Part shown: piece after piece, positions 26,650 to 36,579 of the stretch
Position numbering within the stretch: position 1 is the stretch's first letter
Layout of the letters: each line of letters starts with the position of its first letter
Source of the DNA: Nitratireductor sp.
Lineage (GTDB): Bacteria; Pseudomonadota; Alphaproteobacteria; Rhizobiales; Rhizobiaceae
DNA: 64,000 bases
NCBI GenBank assembly: GCA_020637805.1
Contig: JACKJU010000009.1
Coordinates: 133,949 to 197,948, forward strand
Reading direction: 5' to 3'
The notes under the pieces: generated by a model
What the model saw: the letters and a program-made list of their open reading frames with translations, nothing else
What the model was told of the DNA's origin: nothing
Database searches by the model: none
Program-made: the position numbers and the translations under genes

Positions 26650-29049
26650 TCAACGCAGGTAGGATTCTGCCAGCAAGGATGAAAGCCCGCCAGCCTCGGC
26701 CGAAATCTCGGCCAGCCGGTCCGAGGGGATGTCGTTGGCAGTGCTGGTAGACAGTGCCGTGACAAGCTCCATGATCCTTCGCTGGAAGGCCGTGGTCCTC
26801 TCGCCCTCATGCGCGGGAAGGAAGGCGGCGTGGTCGTTCAGGACGCGCAACTGGTTGAGTACGGCGCGCGGGTTCATGTCATCGAGAAGCAGAAGATCGA
26901 CGACCGTTTCGCGGCGGGTTTCGACCGCGAACCTGCGGCGATGGGTCATGATGGAATCGCCAACCTCGATGGCAAGTTCGAAGGCTCCGATCGGCGCTTC
27001 CTCGTCCGTGAAGGAATTCAGGAAATCCAGCGTGTCCACGATACGTTCGACAGAGCGCCCGATGCCAAGGAAACGCCAGCCCGTGAACCTGTACATGTTC
27101 TCGTGGACCAAGCCCGAAAAACCCGAAATCTTGCGCAGGAGAATGCTGTAGGCACGGGCGGCATCATCGCCTGCCTGCACCTTCGATGCGAACATCCTGG
27201 CGGTGTTCTTGAGGTCTACAAGTGCGTTCCAGCCGTCGTTGGAGAAGCGGTCGCGAACGTTTCCGGCACTGCGGATGGCCGATTCGATATCCTGCAGCAG
27301 TTGTGCGGGCAGTGCCGTATCGGGGTCGATGCCGCGGCGCGCGATGTGGTCACCCAGGAAGCGCGCGATGGGATAGTCGGCGGTGCCGGTTTCGGCCAGC
27401 CTCAGATGATAGGCGCGAAGCAGCCTGACCGAATGTTCGGTTCTTTCGACATAGCGGCCAAGCCAGAAAAGATTGTCGGCGGCCGTCGTCGGCAACGAAC
27501 CGAGTTCGGGACGAAGGTATCCGGTCGCGCTGCTTGCGATCAGGGTGTCCTGCGTTTCGGGCGTGTCCGAAACCACCCAGACGTCGCTGACCGATCCGCC
27601 TCTCTGCATCGAGATATCGGCACTCCCCCCGGAGCTTCCGATACGGGCAAATCCTCCCGGCATGACCGACCACCCGTTGGGGGTGCGGGCAAGGAACACG
27701 CGAAGGCTCATGGGCCGTGCCACGAGCTTTCCGTTGCTGAATGCAGGTGTGGTGGACAGCGAAACGGCTTCCTGGGCGACGAGATCCTCGCCGTGTACAT
27801 CGATCCATCCAGGATCGACAGGCGTGCCATCGCGCATCCGGCCGGACAGGATGGCCTGCGGACTGTGATCGAAGGGCAGGCGGGTGGACATTGCCCGGTC
27901 GATCAGCATTCGGGACAAGTTTGCTTTCACGTAATCGAGTTCCGCGTTTCCGCCGCACCACCATGTGGCAATGTTGGGCATGGAGAGGGGCTTGCCGGTT
28001 AGGTGTTGGGCAATCTTGGGAATGAAGGCCATGAGCGCGCGTATTTCGAGCGCGCCCGAACCTGCAGCGTTGACCATGGTGAAAGAACCGGACCTCAGCG
28101 CCCCGGTCATGCCGGCTGCGCCGAGTCTGGACTCATCATTCAGTTCAAGCGGGTCGATCCATTCCGAATCCACCCTGCGCCAAAGAACGGAAACAGGTTT
28201 CAGTCCGCCAACCGTGCGCACCATCAACTTGCCGTTCCGAACGGCAAGATCGCTTCCCTGAACCAGCATGAAACCCAGGTAGCGTGCAATGTAGGCGTGC
28301 TCGTAATAGGTGTCGTTGAGAGGACCCGGCGTCAGGATAGCAACCCGGCTTCCATCCTGCTCGCGAAGACCGAGAAGCGAATCGCGGAATTGCCTGAAGA
28401 ACCCTGCCAATCGCGCGACGTTGGCGTGGTTCATCAGCGAGGAAAAGCTGCGCGCGGTGGCCATGCGGGTTTCAAGCGCAAAGCCGGAACCCGATGGCGC
28501 CTGCGTGCGATCTCCGAGTACCCACCAGTTGCCGTCCGGGCCGCGGCCAATGTCGAAAGCAATGAAATGCAGGAAATGACCCGACTTCGGTTTCACGCCA
28601 ACCAGCGGGCGCAGCCATTCAGGATTGGCGGCCAGGACGCCGGCTGGGAGTATGCCTTCACCAACCAGGCGGTTTTCCGAGTAGAAGTCGGCAATCACCT
28701 GCTCAAGCAGGTCGGCTCGCTCCATGAGGGAGCTTGCTATGTTTTCCCACTCCTGCCGCTTGATGATGAGGGGGATGTGGCTGAGAGGCCATTCGCGCTC
28801 TGTCGACGCGCCCGGGCCATAGTGACGGAAAAACACGCCGGCATCGCGCAGATACTGGTTGCCCCTGGCAAACGCATGCTCGAGGTCGTCAGGTGAAAAT
28901 GCCGCCAGTTCGTTGAGGAAGCCGTGCCAGACCGGTCGCACCTGGCCTGAAGCATCAAGCAGTTCGTCCGCAATTCCGGGCAGTGTCCGATAATCCGCCA
29001 GGAGACGTTCGTAAGCCGGAGGAACTATCTTCTGGCTCGTGCCGTCCAT
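26650..29049 (-). CDS. Fused circularly permuted ATP-grasp and alpha-E protein
   Basis: A 799-residue protein. The first 480 or so residues form a circularly permuted ATP-grasp domain (DUF404/DUF407 type); visible landmarks are NWWVLGDRTQAPSGSGFALE, RVAILTPGPLNDTYYEHAYIAR and IPKIAQHLTGKPLSMPNIATWWCG. The last 300 residues are the helical alpha-E domain (DUF403 type), starting near DNLFWLGRYVERTEHSVRLLRA. The two are separate genes in many bacteria and fused here. Comparative work predicts ATP-dependent peptide-bond formation (amidoligase). It lies 1 base after the DUF2126 gene and 4 bases before the transglutaminase gene. Biological product unknown. Confidence 0.92.
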   Translation of the reverse strand: MDGTSQKIVPPAYERLLADYRTLPGIADELLDASGQVRPVWHGFLNELAAFSPDDLEHAFARGNQYLRDAGVFFRHYGPGASTEREWPLSHIPLIIKRQEWENIASSLMERADLLEQVIADFYSENRLVGEGILPAGVLAANPEWLRPLVGVKPKSGHFLHFIAFDIGRGPDGNWWVLGDRTQAPSGSGFALETRMATARSFSSLMNHANVARLAGFFRQFRDSLLGLREQDGSRVAILTPGPLNDTYYEHAYIARYLGFMLVQGSDLAVRNGKLMVRTVGGLKPVSVLWRRVDSEWIDPLELNDESRLGAAGMTGALRSGSFTMVNAAGSGALEIRALMAFIPKIAQHLTGKPLSMPNIATWWCGGNAELDYVKANLSRMLIDRAMSTRLPFDHSPQAILSGRMRDGTPVDPGWIDVHGEDLVAQEAVSLSTTPAFSNGKLVARPMSLRVFLARTPNGWSVMPGGFARIGSSGGSADISMQRGGSVSDVWVVSDTPETQDTLIASSATGYLRPELGSLPTTAADNLFWLGRYVERTEHSVRLLRAYHLRLAETGTADYPIARFLGDHIARRGIDPDTALPAQLLQDIESAIRSAGNVRDRFSNDGWNALVDLKNTARMFASKVQAGDDAARAYSILLRKISGFSGLVHENMYRFTGWRFLGIGRSVERIVDTLDFLNSFTDEEAPIGAFELAIEVGDSIMTHRRRFAVETRRETVVDLLLLDDMNPRAVLNQLRVLNDHAAFLPAHEGERTTAFQRRIMELVTALSTSTANDIPSDRLAEISAEAGGLSSLLAESYLR

Positions 29050-29050
29050 G

Positions 29051-32000
29051 CTACAGACCTGCCTCCCGCCGCAGATCGAGTGTCATCGGAAATTCCGGAT
29101 GCGGCGTTTCCGGTGCCGGGACGAAACCTCCAGCAGTATGATTGAAATGTTCGAAACGGGCCAGCCTGCGGGCCTCTGCCTCGTTGGAATTCACCGGGAA
29201 TGTATCGTAGTTCCGGCCTCCCGGATGCGCGACGTGATAGATGCAGCCGCCAATGGAGCGCCCCGACCAGGTATCGTAGATGTCGAATGTAAGCGGTGCC
29301 TGAACCGGTATGACCGGATGCAGGGCCATTGCAGGCTGCCAGGCCTTGAAGCGCACGCCTCCCACGGAAACGCCGCTGGTGCCCGCAGCGGCGAGCGGAA
29401 CCAGACGCCGGTTGCAGGTAACCCGGTAGCGTTCTGGGTCGGCGGTTGTCAGTTTCACCTGCAGGCGCTCGGTGGAGCTGTCGGTATAGCGAGCCGTTCC
29501 GCCGATCGCACCGGTCTCGCCCAGGACGTGCCACGGTTCAAGCGCCTGGCGCAGTTCCATGTGGACGCCGTCATACTCTACCTCTCCGCAGAACGGGAAG
29601 CGGAACTCGGCCTGTGCCTCGTACCATTCAGACCGGAATTCGAACCCGTGGTTCTTGAGATCGGCCAGAACATCCATGAAGTCGGTCCAGACGAAATGCG
29701 GCAGCATGAACCGGTCAAGAAGTGTTGTTCCCCAGCGGGTGAAGTTGCCGCCAGCCGGGTTTCTCCAGAAACGGGCAACAAGCGCTCTCAGAAGAAGTTG
29801 CTGGGCAAGGCTCATGCGTGAATCGGGCGGCATTTCAAAACCGCGAAATTCCACGAGGCCAAGCCTTCCTGTAGGACCGTCCGGCGAATAGAGCTTGTCG
29901 ATGCAGATCTCGGAGCGATGGGTATTGCCCGTGACGTCGGTAAGCAGGTTGCGCAACAGGCGGTCTGTCAGCCAGGGCAGGGGAGGTTCGCCTTCGCCCG
30001 GATGCGGGATCTGCGCGAGCGCGATTTCCAGTTCGTAGAGACTGTCATGGCGTGCCTCGTCGATGCGCGGCGCCTGGCTGGTCGGGCCGATGAACAGGCC
30101 TGAAAACAGGTAGGACAGGCTCGGGTGCCGTTGCCAGTGAAGGATCAGAGAGCGCAGTACATCGGGCCGCCGCAGAAACGGGCTGTCCAGGGGGGTAGCA
30201 CCGCCGACGACGACATGGTTGCCGCCACCTGTGCCGGTATGTTTGCCGTCGATCATGAACTTGTCGGCGCCCAGGCGTGACTGGCGTGCCTCTTCGTAGA
30301 CGCCCTCGCTGATGGCGACGCATTCGCGCCAGCTTTCGGCGGGATGAATGTTTACCTCGATCACGCCGGGATCGGGCGCGACACGAATGACGTTCAGCCG
30401 CGGATCGTGTGGCGGTGCATAGCCTTCGATGCGCACCTTGGACTTCAGCGTTGCCGCTGCCTTTTCGACCGCTGCGAGCAGTTCGAGGTAATCCTCCACG
30501 CGCTCCACCGGAGGCATGAAGATGTTCAGCCTGCCGTCGCGGGGTTCAACGGCAATTGCGGTTCTGACGGATTCGCCAATGCCACCCGCATGCTGTTCGA
30601 TCACGTTCTGCACATGGCCGGATGCGCTGAAGCGGGCGACATCCTGCTGCCTGCTGTCTGGCTCAGGCGCAGAGGTCTCGCCGTCCATGGCAACCGGATC
30701 GGGTAGCGCCGGCTTCTCCTCGGTCGGGTCTGCCATGTTCACATACGGGTACTGCGAAGGTGGAATGTAGGGAAGGGAGCCGAGCGGAAGCCGGTAGCCC
30801 ACGGGGCTGTCGCCTGGAACCAGGAATACATGACCGCGCCTTGGCTTCCAGTGCTCGGAGCGCCATTTCCTTGTCTCCGTCGAACGCGATTGCCAGCGCT
30901 GAACCGGCAGCACGAAACCGGAGGGTTCGGTCAGTCCGCGACCGAACACGCGAGCAATGCGATGTCGCTCCTCGGGATCCTTCAGTTTCGAATTGACCGG
31001 TGTAACGTTTTCCGGAAGGTTGGCTTCCTTCAGAATCCATTCGGCAGGATCCTCGAAGGCCGGCACCACGTTTTCGGATGCCACTTCTAGGTTTTCCGCG
31101 ATAGCACGCAACAGGGCCGCTGCATCTTCAGGGCCCGCGCCGGTATCTTCATCCTCGCCAGCAATAAGGCTGGCATCCTGCCAGACAGGCTTTCCGTCGC
31201 GGCGCCAGAACAGCGAGAAGGTCCATCGCGGCAGCGTTTCGCCCGGATACCACTTGCCCTGTCCATGGTGCAGGAACCCGTTGGCGGCGAAGCGCTCGCG
31301 CAGGCGGCGCACCAGCACATCCGCGCGCTGGCGTTTCGTCGGCCCTACAGCAGCCGTGTTCCATTCTTCGGATTCGAAGTCGTCGATGGAGACGAAGGTC
31401 GGTTCGCCGCCCATCGTCAACCTCACGTCGTCGTTGCGAAGTTGTGCGTCCACCTTTTCGCCCAGCTTGTCGAGTGCCTGCCAGGATTCGTCCGAAAAGG
31501 GCTTGGTGATGCGCGGATGTTCCGAAACGCGGTTGACCTCCATGTGGAAGGAGAAATCCACTTCCGCATAGCTGGCGGCGCCGGTTGTCGGGGCGGCATT
31601 CCGGTAATGCGGGGTGGCGGCCAGAGGTATGTGGCTTTCGCCTGCCAGAAGACCGGATGTCGGATCAAGGCCGATCCACCCGGCACCCGGCAGATATACC
31701 TCCACCCAGGCATGAAGGTCGGTGAAATCGTGATCGGTTCCGGCCGGACCATCAAGGGCGATGAGATCCGGCTTGAGCTGGATCAGATATCCCGAGACGA
31801 AGCGCGCCGCAAAACCGAGGTGTCTCAGCACCTTCACGAGCAGCCAGCTTGAATCGCGGCAGGAACCGCTCCCAACCGTGAGCGTTTCCTCCGGGGTCTG
31901 GACACCGGACTCCATGCGGATGAGATATTTCACTTCCTGCGAAATGCGCCGGTTCAGGCCGACGACCATGTCCACCGTTCCCTGTGCCGAACGGTCTATG

Positions 32001-32398
32001 CTGTCGACAAGCGCCTGGAGATGCGGCCCTGCCGGTTCAGCCGCCCTGTAGATCGACAGATCCTGTTCAAGCTCGGGCGGATAGCCGAACGGCCACTCCT
32101 TTGCGCTGTCCTCGACGAAGAAGTCGAACGGATTGTAGACGGTCATGTCCGCGACGAGATCGACCTCGATCTTCAGTTCGGTGACCGGGTCGGGGAAAAC
32201 GAAACGGGAAAGCCAATTGCCATAGGGGTCCTGCTGATGGTTCACGAAATGACCGGCAGGTGCAACCTTCAGCGAATGCGAGATCACCTTGGTGCGGCTG
32301 TGAGGCGCTGGCCGCAAGCGGATGATTTGCGGGGCAAGCGTGACAGGCCTGTCGTACTTGTAGTGCGTGAGATGGTAGATGGCGGCTTTGATTGACAT
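29051..32398 (-). CDS. Transglutaminase-DUF2126 large protein
   Basis: A 1115-residue protein. The N-terminal 300 residues form a transglutaminase unit with triad motifs GSGSCRDSSWL, TDLHAWVEVYL and GLDPTSG. The remaining 800 residues match DUF2126, with blocks RLTMGGEPTFVSIDD, GKWYPGETLPRW and KHTGTGGGNHVVVGG. The last block recalls the COOH-NH2 ligase/glutamine synthetase-like class of amidoligases. It is the first gene of the three-gene operon. ATG 32398 gives the family N-terminus (MSIKAAIYHLTHYKYDRPV). Function in the cell is unknown; peptide or cell-wall peptide remodelling is inferred. Confidence 0.92.
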   Translation of the reverse strand: MSIKAAIYHLTHYKYDRPVTLAPQIIRLRPAPHSRTKVISHSLKVAPAGHFVNHQQDPYGNWLSRFVFPDPVTELKIEVDLVADMTVYNPFDFFVEDSAKEWPFGYPPELEQDLSIYRAAEPAGPHLQALVDSIDRSAQGTVDMVVGLNRRISQEVKYLIRMESGVQTPEETLTVGSGSCRDSSWLLVKVLRHLGFAARFVSGYLIQLKPDLIALDGPAGTDHDFTDLHAWVEVYLPGAGWIGLDPTSGLLAGESHIPLAATPHYRNAAPTTGAASYAEVDFSFHMEVNRVSEHPRITKPFSDESWQALDKLGEKVDAQLRNDDVRLTMGGEPTFVSIDDFESEEWNTAAVGPTKRQRADVLVRRLRERFAANGFLHHGQGKWYPGETLPRWTFSLFWRRDGKPVWQDASLIAGEDEDTGAGPEDAAALLRAIAENLEVASENVVPAFEDPAEWILKEANLPENVTPVNSKLKDPEERHRIARVFGRGLTEPSGFVLPVQRWQSRSTETRKWRSEHWKPRRGHVFLVPGDSPVGYRLPLGSLPYIPPSQYPYVNMADPTEEKPALPDPVAMDGETSAPEPDSRQQDVARFSASGHVQNVIEQHAGGIGESVRTAIAVEPRDGRLNIFMPPVERVEDYLELLAAVEKAAATLKSKVRIEGYAPPHDPRLNVIRVAPDPGVIEVNIHPAESWRECVAISEGVYEEARQSRLGADKFMIDGKHTGTGGGNHVVVGGATPLDSPFLRRPDVLRSLILHWQRHPSLSYLFSGLFIGPTSQAPRIDEARHDSLYELEIALAQIPHPGEGEPPLPWLTDRLLRNLLTDVTGNTHRSEICIDKLYSPDGPTGRLGLVEFRGFEMPPDSRMSLAQQLLLRALVARFWRNPAGGNFTRWGTTLLDRFMLPHFVWTDFMDVLADLKNHGFEFRSEWYEAQAEFRFPFCGEVEYDGVHMELRQALEPWHVLGETGAIGGTARYTDSSTERLQVKLTTADPERYRVTCNRRLVPLAAAGTSGVSVGGVRFKAWQPAMALHPVIPVQAPLTFDIYDTWSGRSIGGCIYHVAHPGGRNYDTFPVNSNEAEARRLARFEHFNHTAGGFVPAPETPHPEFPMTLDLRREAGL

Positions 32399-32651
32399 GA
32401 TCGCGTATCGGGTCCCGGTCGGACTTTCTCTTGTCGGCAGCAGTCCGTCGGGTTGCAGGATTGCACGCCCTGGCTGACCGCCAATTTTCTGTGCCGTCGA
32501 TCCTTTCACGAAATTTCGCAGCGCACAAATCCTTTGAATGCAGCAAACGGTATTTGGCTTTGAAGTTTGGCAGGCGTTTTGCCTGTGCTAGACGGTATGT
32601 TGGCGATGCGTGAACTGACGCAGGCCAGGAACCGATGGACATGGAGACGCG

Positions 32652-33353
32652 ATGCACGCGGAACGGAACAATAGCGTCGAGACGAAGCTTGTCATTTTCG
32701 ACTGCGATGGCGTGCTCGTCGACAGCGAGCCGATTTCGCTCGACCTCCTGCTTGAGATGATCCGGGCTGGCGGTGGCGAGGTTTCACGGGAGACGGCGTA
32801 CAGGGAGTTCCTGGGCCGCTCGATGGCGAGTGTGGCAGCCGAACTGCAGGAAAAGCATGGTGTGCGTATCACCGATGCACTTCTGGCAAAGATGCGGGCC
32901 GGACTTCAGTCCCGGTTTCGTCGCGAGTTGAAGCCCATTCCCGGAATCGCAGAGGCGCTTGAACGCCTCGATCTGCCGTGCTGCGTGGCTTCCTCCAGCC
33001 AGCCGGAGCGGATCGAGTTGTCACTTTCCGTGTGTGGCATCCGGGACCGTTTCGGTTCGAACGTTTTCAGCGCTTCCATGGTGGAGAGAGGCAAGCCGGC
33101 ACCGGACCTGTTCCTGCTGGCAGCAAAGACAATGGGGTTTGCCCCGGAAAACTGTCTGGTCGTCGAAGACAGCCCGGCAGGAATTGCCGCCGCACGCGCC
33201 GCCGGAATGAAGGTGATCGGTTTTGCCGGTGGAAGTCATGCAGTACCTGCCGGCCTCGCTGCACGAATAGAAGCTCTTGAGCCCGATTACATTCTCGACG
33301 AAATGGCAGGCTTGCAGGACGCGCTCAAGGCAGTGGATCTGGCCCGGAACTGA
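32652..33353 (+). CDS. HAD-superfamily phosphatase (beta-phosphoglucomutase-like)
   Basis: A 233-residue subfamily IA HAD hydrolase. Motif I is IFDCDGVLVDSEP (nucleophile and acid/base aspartates), motif II lies in CVASSSQPERI, the motif III lysine is in ERGKPAPDLFLLAAK, and motif IV is LVVEDSPAGIAAARAAGM. Such enzymes dephosphorylate sugar phosphates. It converges on the xylulokinase gene with 13 bases between stops, so a sugar-phosphate substrate is plausible but not shown. ATG 32652 has GGAG 5 bases upstream. Confidence 0.9.
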   Translation: MHAERNNSVETKLVIFDCDGVLVDSEPISLDLLLEMIRAGGGEVSRETAYREFLGRSMASVAAELQEKHGVRITDALLAKMRAGLQSRFRRELKPIPGIAEALERLDLPCCVASSSQPERIELSLSVCGIRDRFGSNVFSASMVERGKPAPDLFLLAAKTMGFAPENCLVVEDSPAGIAAARAAGMKVIGFAGGSHAVPAGLAARIEALEPDYILDEMAGLQDALKAVDLARN

Positions 33354-33366
33354 ACCCGGCTTCCGC

Positions 33367-34818
33367 TCAGAGGCGGACATCCTTCAGGGCAAGATAGAGT
33401 TTTCGCCAGCTATCGAGACGTTCGGCGTGGTAATCAGCGCGGGCGAGATCGGGTTCGAAAATGCGATCCACATCCGGCTTCACGGCAGCTTCCGCAACCG
33501 TTGCCGCGCCGCTGGCAATCATGCCGAGGCGGGCAGCGCCCAGCGCCGGTCCGGTTTCGGCTCCTTTGTAGCGACTGATAGGAATGCCGAGTGCGTCACT
33601 CATCGTTTGCAGAACGAAGTCGCTGCGCGCGCCGCCGCCAATGGCAGCGGGGCTGGTGATCTCACGCCCGGCCGCTTCGATCGCATCACGCGCATCACAG
33701 AAGGTGTAGGCGATCGAATCGACGACTGCATGCATCATGGCTGCATTGGAGGTTGCAGGCTCCAGTCCCAGGAAACCGCCACGGATCTCGGCGTCGTTGT
33801 GCGGCGTGCGTTCGCCCGTCAGATAAGGCAGGAAGTAGGGAATGCGGCCATCTTCCGATTGTGCTGCCTTCAGCAGTTCTGCAATCTCGGTCCGTGCCAC
33901 GCCTGCAAACCACTGCATCGGGCTGGCGCCGTTCAGCATTGCAGCAATGACCGACCATCGCCCGGGTACGCAATGGGCGAAGGCGTGAACCGCGCTTGCC
34001 GCATTGGGCTGAAAGGCACTTGAACACACGAACAACTGGCCGGAGGTGCCAAGCGATATGAAGGCATCTCCGTCGTGAACCGCTCCGATGCCCATGGCGC
34101 CGGTGGATGCATCGCCACCGCCCGCGGCAACCGGTATTCCCGCAGGAAGTCCAAGCGCAGATGCTGCTTCCTTCGACAGTTGCCCCGAGATCTCGGGGCC
34201 CTCCAGCAGGCGCGGCAACCACGCCGGGTTCGTCGCCGAGACGGAACAAAGACTGTCGGACCAGGCTCGGTTCGCCTCGTCCAGCCACATGGTGCCTGCG
34301 GCATCGGCCATGTCGGTTGCCAGTTCGCCGGTCAGCCTGAGACGGACGAAATCCTTGGGCAGCAGGATGTGGCGAATTCCGGAATAGGTATCCGGCTCGT
34401 TTTCCTTCATCCAGAGTATCTTTGGCGCGGTCATGCCGGGCATTGCCGGAACACCGCAGATCGAGCCTATTTCAGGCATCCGGGCTTCCATGGCCTTGCA
34501 CTGCGCCATCGAGCGTCCGTCATTCCAGAGAATTGCCGGGCGCAGGACTTCAAGCTCGCCGCCGAGCATGACGGCTCCGTGCATTTGTCCGGACAGCCCG
34601 ATGGCCCTGGCCGCTGCCCATGCATCCGGTTTTCCCGAGCGGAGTTCGGCGCAAGCAGTCAGCGTGGCTTCCCACCATGTTTCCGGCTGCTGTTCGCACC
34701 AGTTGCGGCGCGGAGTCTGCAGCGAGAGCGGGGAAGATGCGCTTGCCAGCTCCCGGCCTTCAGACGAAATGACGACCACCTTGACGGCTGAAGTGCCTAT
34801 GTCGATGCCGATAAACAT
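33367..34818 (-). CDS. xylB: Xylulokinase
   Basis: A 483-residue FGGY carbohydrate kinase that phosphorylates D-xylulose to xylulose 5-phosphate for the pentose phosphate pathway. Family features: GIDIGTSAVKVVV, GLSGQMHGAVML, the phosphate loop ISLGTSGQLFV, and AAIGGGARSDFVLQTMSDALG. Length is standard. No xylose isomerase or polyol dehydrogenase and no sugar transporter is near, so this copy may serve polyol breakdown encoded elsewhere. ATG 34818 starts at the family N-terminus. Confidence 0.93.
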   Translation of the reverse strand: MFIGIDIGTSAVKVVVISSEGRELASASSPLSLQTPRRNWCEQQPETWWEATLTACAELRSGKPDAWAAARAIGLSGQMHGAVMLGGELEVLRPAILWNDGRSMAQCKAMEARMPEIGSICGVPAMPGMTAPKILWMKENEPDTYSGIRHILLPKDFVRLRLTGELATDMADAAGTMWLDEANRAWSDSLCSVSATNPAWLPRLLEGPEISGQLSKEAASALGLPAGIPVAAGGGDASTGAMGIGAVHDGDAFISLGTSGQLFVCSSAFQPNAASAVHAFAHCVPGRWSVIAAMLNGASPMQWFAGVARTEIAELLKAAQSEDGRIPYFLPYLTGERTPHNDAEIRGGFLGLEPATSNAAMMHAVVDSIAYTFCDARDAIEAAGREITSPAAIGGGARSDFVLQTMSDALGIPISRYKGAETGPALGAARLGMIASGAATVAEAAVKPDVDRIFEPDLARADYHAERLDSWRKLYLALKDVRL

Positions 34819-35000
34819 GCCTGTCCAAAACCTCCCAAGCGAGCCAAATCCTTCGCATTTAAGAGGTGGAATGGCAATGGTTCACAATTGCTGCCCGGTC
34901 TGTCCGCCGCTAGGTGAACGGTCTGTTTTCCGGACCGCCATTGAGTGGCAGCCGCAAACGCCTACATTCGATCCAGAAAACATCATTTGGAGCAACTTCC

Positions 35001-35915
35001 ATGTCCATCAGACCTGTAACCAGCATCTCGCATGCGCGCCCCACGCTGGAGGGGGCCGGTGTCAAGCTGCACCGTGCCTTCGGCTTCGGTGATCCCGATC
35101 TGGCCGACCCGTTCCTGCTCTTCGACGATTTCCGCAACGACCGGCCGGAGGATTTCCTGCGCGGTTTTCCCTGGCATCCGCATCGTGGCATCGAGACGAT
35201 AACCTATGTTCTGTCCGGTACCGTGGAGCACGGCGATTCGCTCGGCAACACCGGCCAGCTTGGGGCCGGTGACGTGCAGTGGATGACTGCCGGCAGCGGC
35301 ATCATGCACCAGGAAATGCCCAAAGGGGATGCACTAGGCCGCATGCACGGCTTCCAGCTCTGGGCCAATCTGCCCAGGGATCTGAAGATGACCGATCCGC
35401 GCTACCAGGACATCAAGTCTGCCGAAATTCCGCTAATCGAGGAAGATGACGGCACGAAGGTGAAAGTGATCATCGGAGATTTCTGGGGCAAGACGGGCCC
35501 GGTTGACGGCATCGCCGCCAATCCGCGCTATCTCGATGTCTTTGTCCCAGCAGGCAAGAAGAAAGTCCTGCCGGTCGATACCTATGCGAAGACATTTGCC
35601 TATGTCTTCGAGGGCTCGGGCACCTTCCGCGATGCTTCGAAGCCGATGGGCGTCTTGCTGGAGAAGGAGTACCAGGACGAGGAAATCCTGATGCGCGACC
35701 AGACGGGCAACCGTTCGCTTGTCCTGTTTGGTACGGGCGATGAAGTGACCGTCCAGGCAGGCGAAAAGGGAATTCGTTTCCTGCTGGTGTCCGGTCAGCC
35801 GATCCAGGAACCGGTTGCATGGCATGGGCCTATCGTCATGAACACGCAGGACGAACTCAAGCAGGCGATGCGTGAACTGCGTACCGGTACGTTCATCAAG
35901 AAGGGTGCGCACTAG
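35001..35915 (+). CDS. Pirin family protein
   Basis: A 304-residue bicupin. The N-terminal cupin keeps the metal-binding set of pirins (FPWHPHRGIETITYVLSG ... H in VEHGDS ... E in HQEMP). Bacterial pirins are iron-dependent; some have quercetinase activity and others regulate metabolic enzymes. The role here is open. ATG 35001 has GGAG 9 bases upstream. It is divergent from xylB and ends in a strong terminator, so it is monocistronic. Confidence 0.93.
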   Translation: MSIRPVTSISHARPTLEGAGVKLHRAFGFGDPDLADPFLLFDDFRNDRPEDFLRGFPWHPHRGIETITYVLSGTVEHGDSLGNTGQLGAGDVQWMTAGSGIMHQEMPKGDALGRMHGFQLWANLPRDLKMTDPRYQDIKSAEIPLIEEDDGTKVKVIIGDFWGKTGPVDGIAANPRYLDVFVPAGKKKVLPVDTYAKTFAYVFEGSGTFRDASKPMGVLLEKEYQDEEILMRDQTGNRSLVLFGTGDEVTVQAGEKGIRFLLVSGQPIQEPVAWHGPIVMNTQDELKQAMRELRTGTFIKKGAH

Positions 35916-35994
35916 ATCGTTTCACCTTCAGGCGGAATGATCCTGGACGAGAGACCGGCTGGCGGTGCCGTCGAGCCAGCTCGTGAATACTGAA

Positions 35995-36029
35995 AGCCGT
36001 GGCCATATCTGTTGGCCACAGCTTTTTTT
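35995..36029 (+). terminator. Rho-independent terminator after pirin gene
   Basis: AGC-C-GTGGCCA, loop TATCTGT, TGGCCAC-A-GCT is followed by a run of seven T. It lies about 80 bases past the pirin stop. Confidence 0.92.
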
Positions 36030-36077
36030 CAATGATCTGACGGTTCCCAAAAAGGGCCTCCCGGTTGTTCCGATGAT

Positions 36078-36479
36078 CTAGACCCGTTTGGGATGCCTTC
36101 GCGCAAAGAAGACCGGTGCAAGTGCCATCGCTGCAAGCCCAATCGGGAACAGCTCGCCTTTCAGAACATTGAAGCTTGCAAGGTATTCGTCCGTGCTCTG
36201 ACCCATGATGGCGAGTGCGAAAGTGCTTTCGATTGCAAGCAATACGGAGACGCCAACAATTCCCATCACAACTGCTGATGAGGTCGTGTGTATGCCTGTG
36301 CGCCTGACCACGACAGACGCAATCAGAAGGATTGCCGCCAGCAACATGGGAAACTCGATCAGGTGGCCGGCACGGTCGCCGAACATCGGAATGAACAGGA
36401 TCTCGCGCATCGCGCCGAAGAAAAATCCGGCGGCAAAGCCAAGCAGTCCGTAGATGATTCCAGCTTTCAGTGCGTGCAT
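36078..36479 (-). CDS. Small integral membrane protein, unknown function
   Basis: A 133-residue protein with four hydrophobic segments (about 5-23, 42-60, 68-90, 108-127) and short polar loops; both ends appear to be on the same side of the membrane. The G-x3-G-rich first helix (YGLLGFAAGFFFGAMREI) suggests tight helix packing. No family was recognised with certainty. It lies alone between the pirin terminator and the DUF1737 gene. Start ATG 36479 has no strong ribosome binding site. Confidence 0.7.
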   Translation of the reverse strand: MHALKAGIIYGLLGFAAGFFFGAMREILFIPMFGDRAGHLIEFPMLLAAILLIASVVVRRTGIHTTSSAVVMGIVGVSVLLAIESTFALAIMGQSTDEYLASFNVLKGELFPIGLAAMALAPVFFARRHPKRV

Positions 36480-36579
36480 CAGGGCAATTCAGGTTTTGAT
36501 GGAATCAGAAAAACCTGAAAGTTCAAGCAAGTCCAGCCGCTTGCCGGTACTATCCGCGTACAGTTGGAGCTGACGCGGT

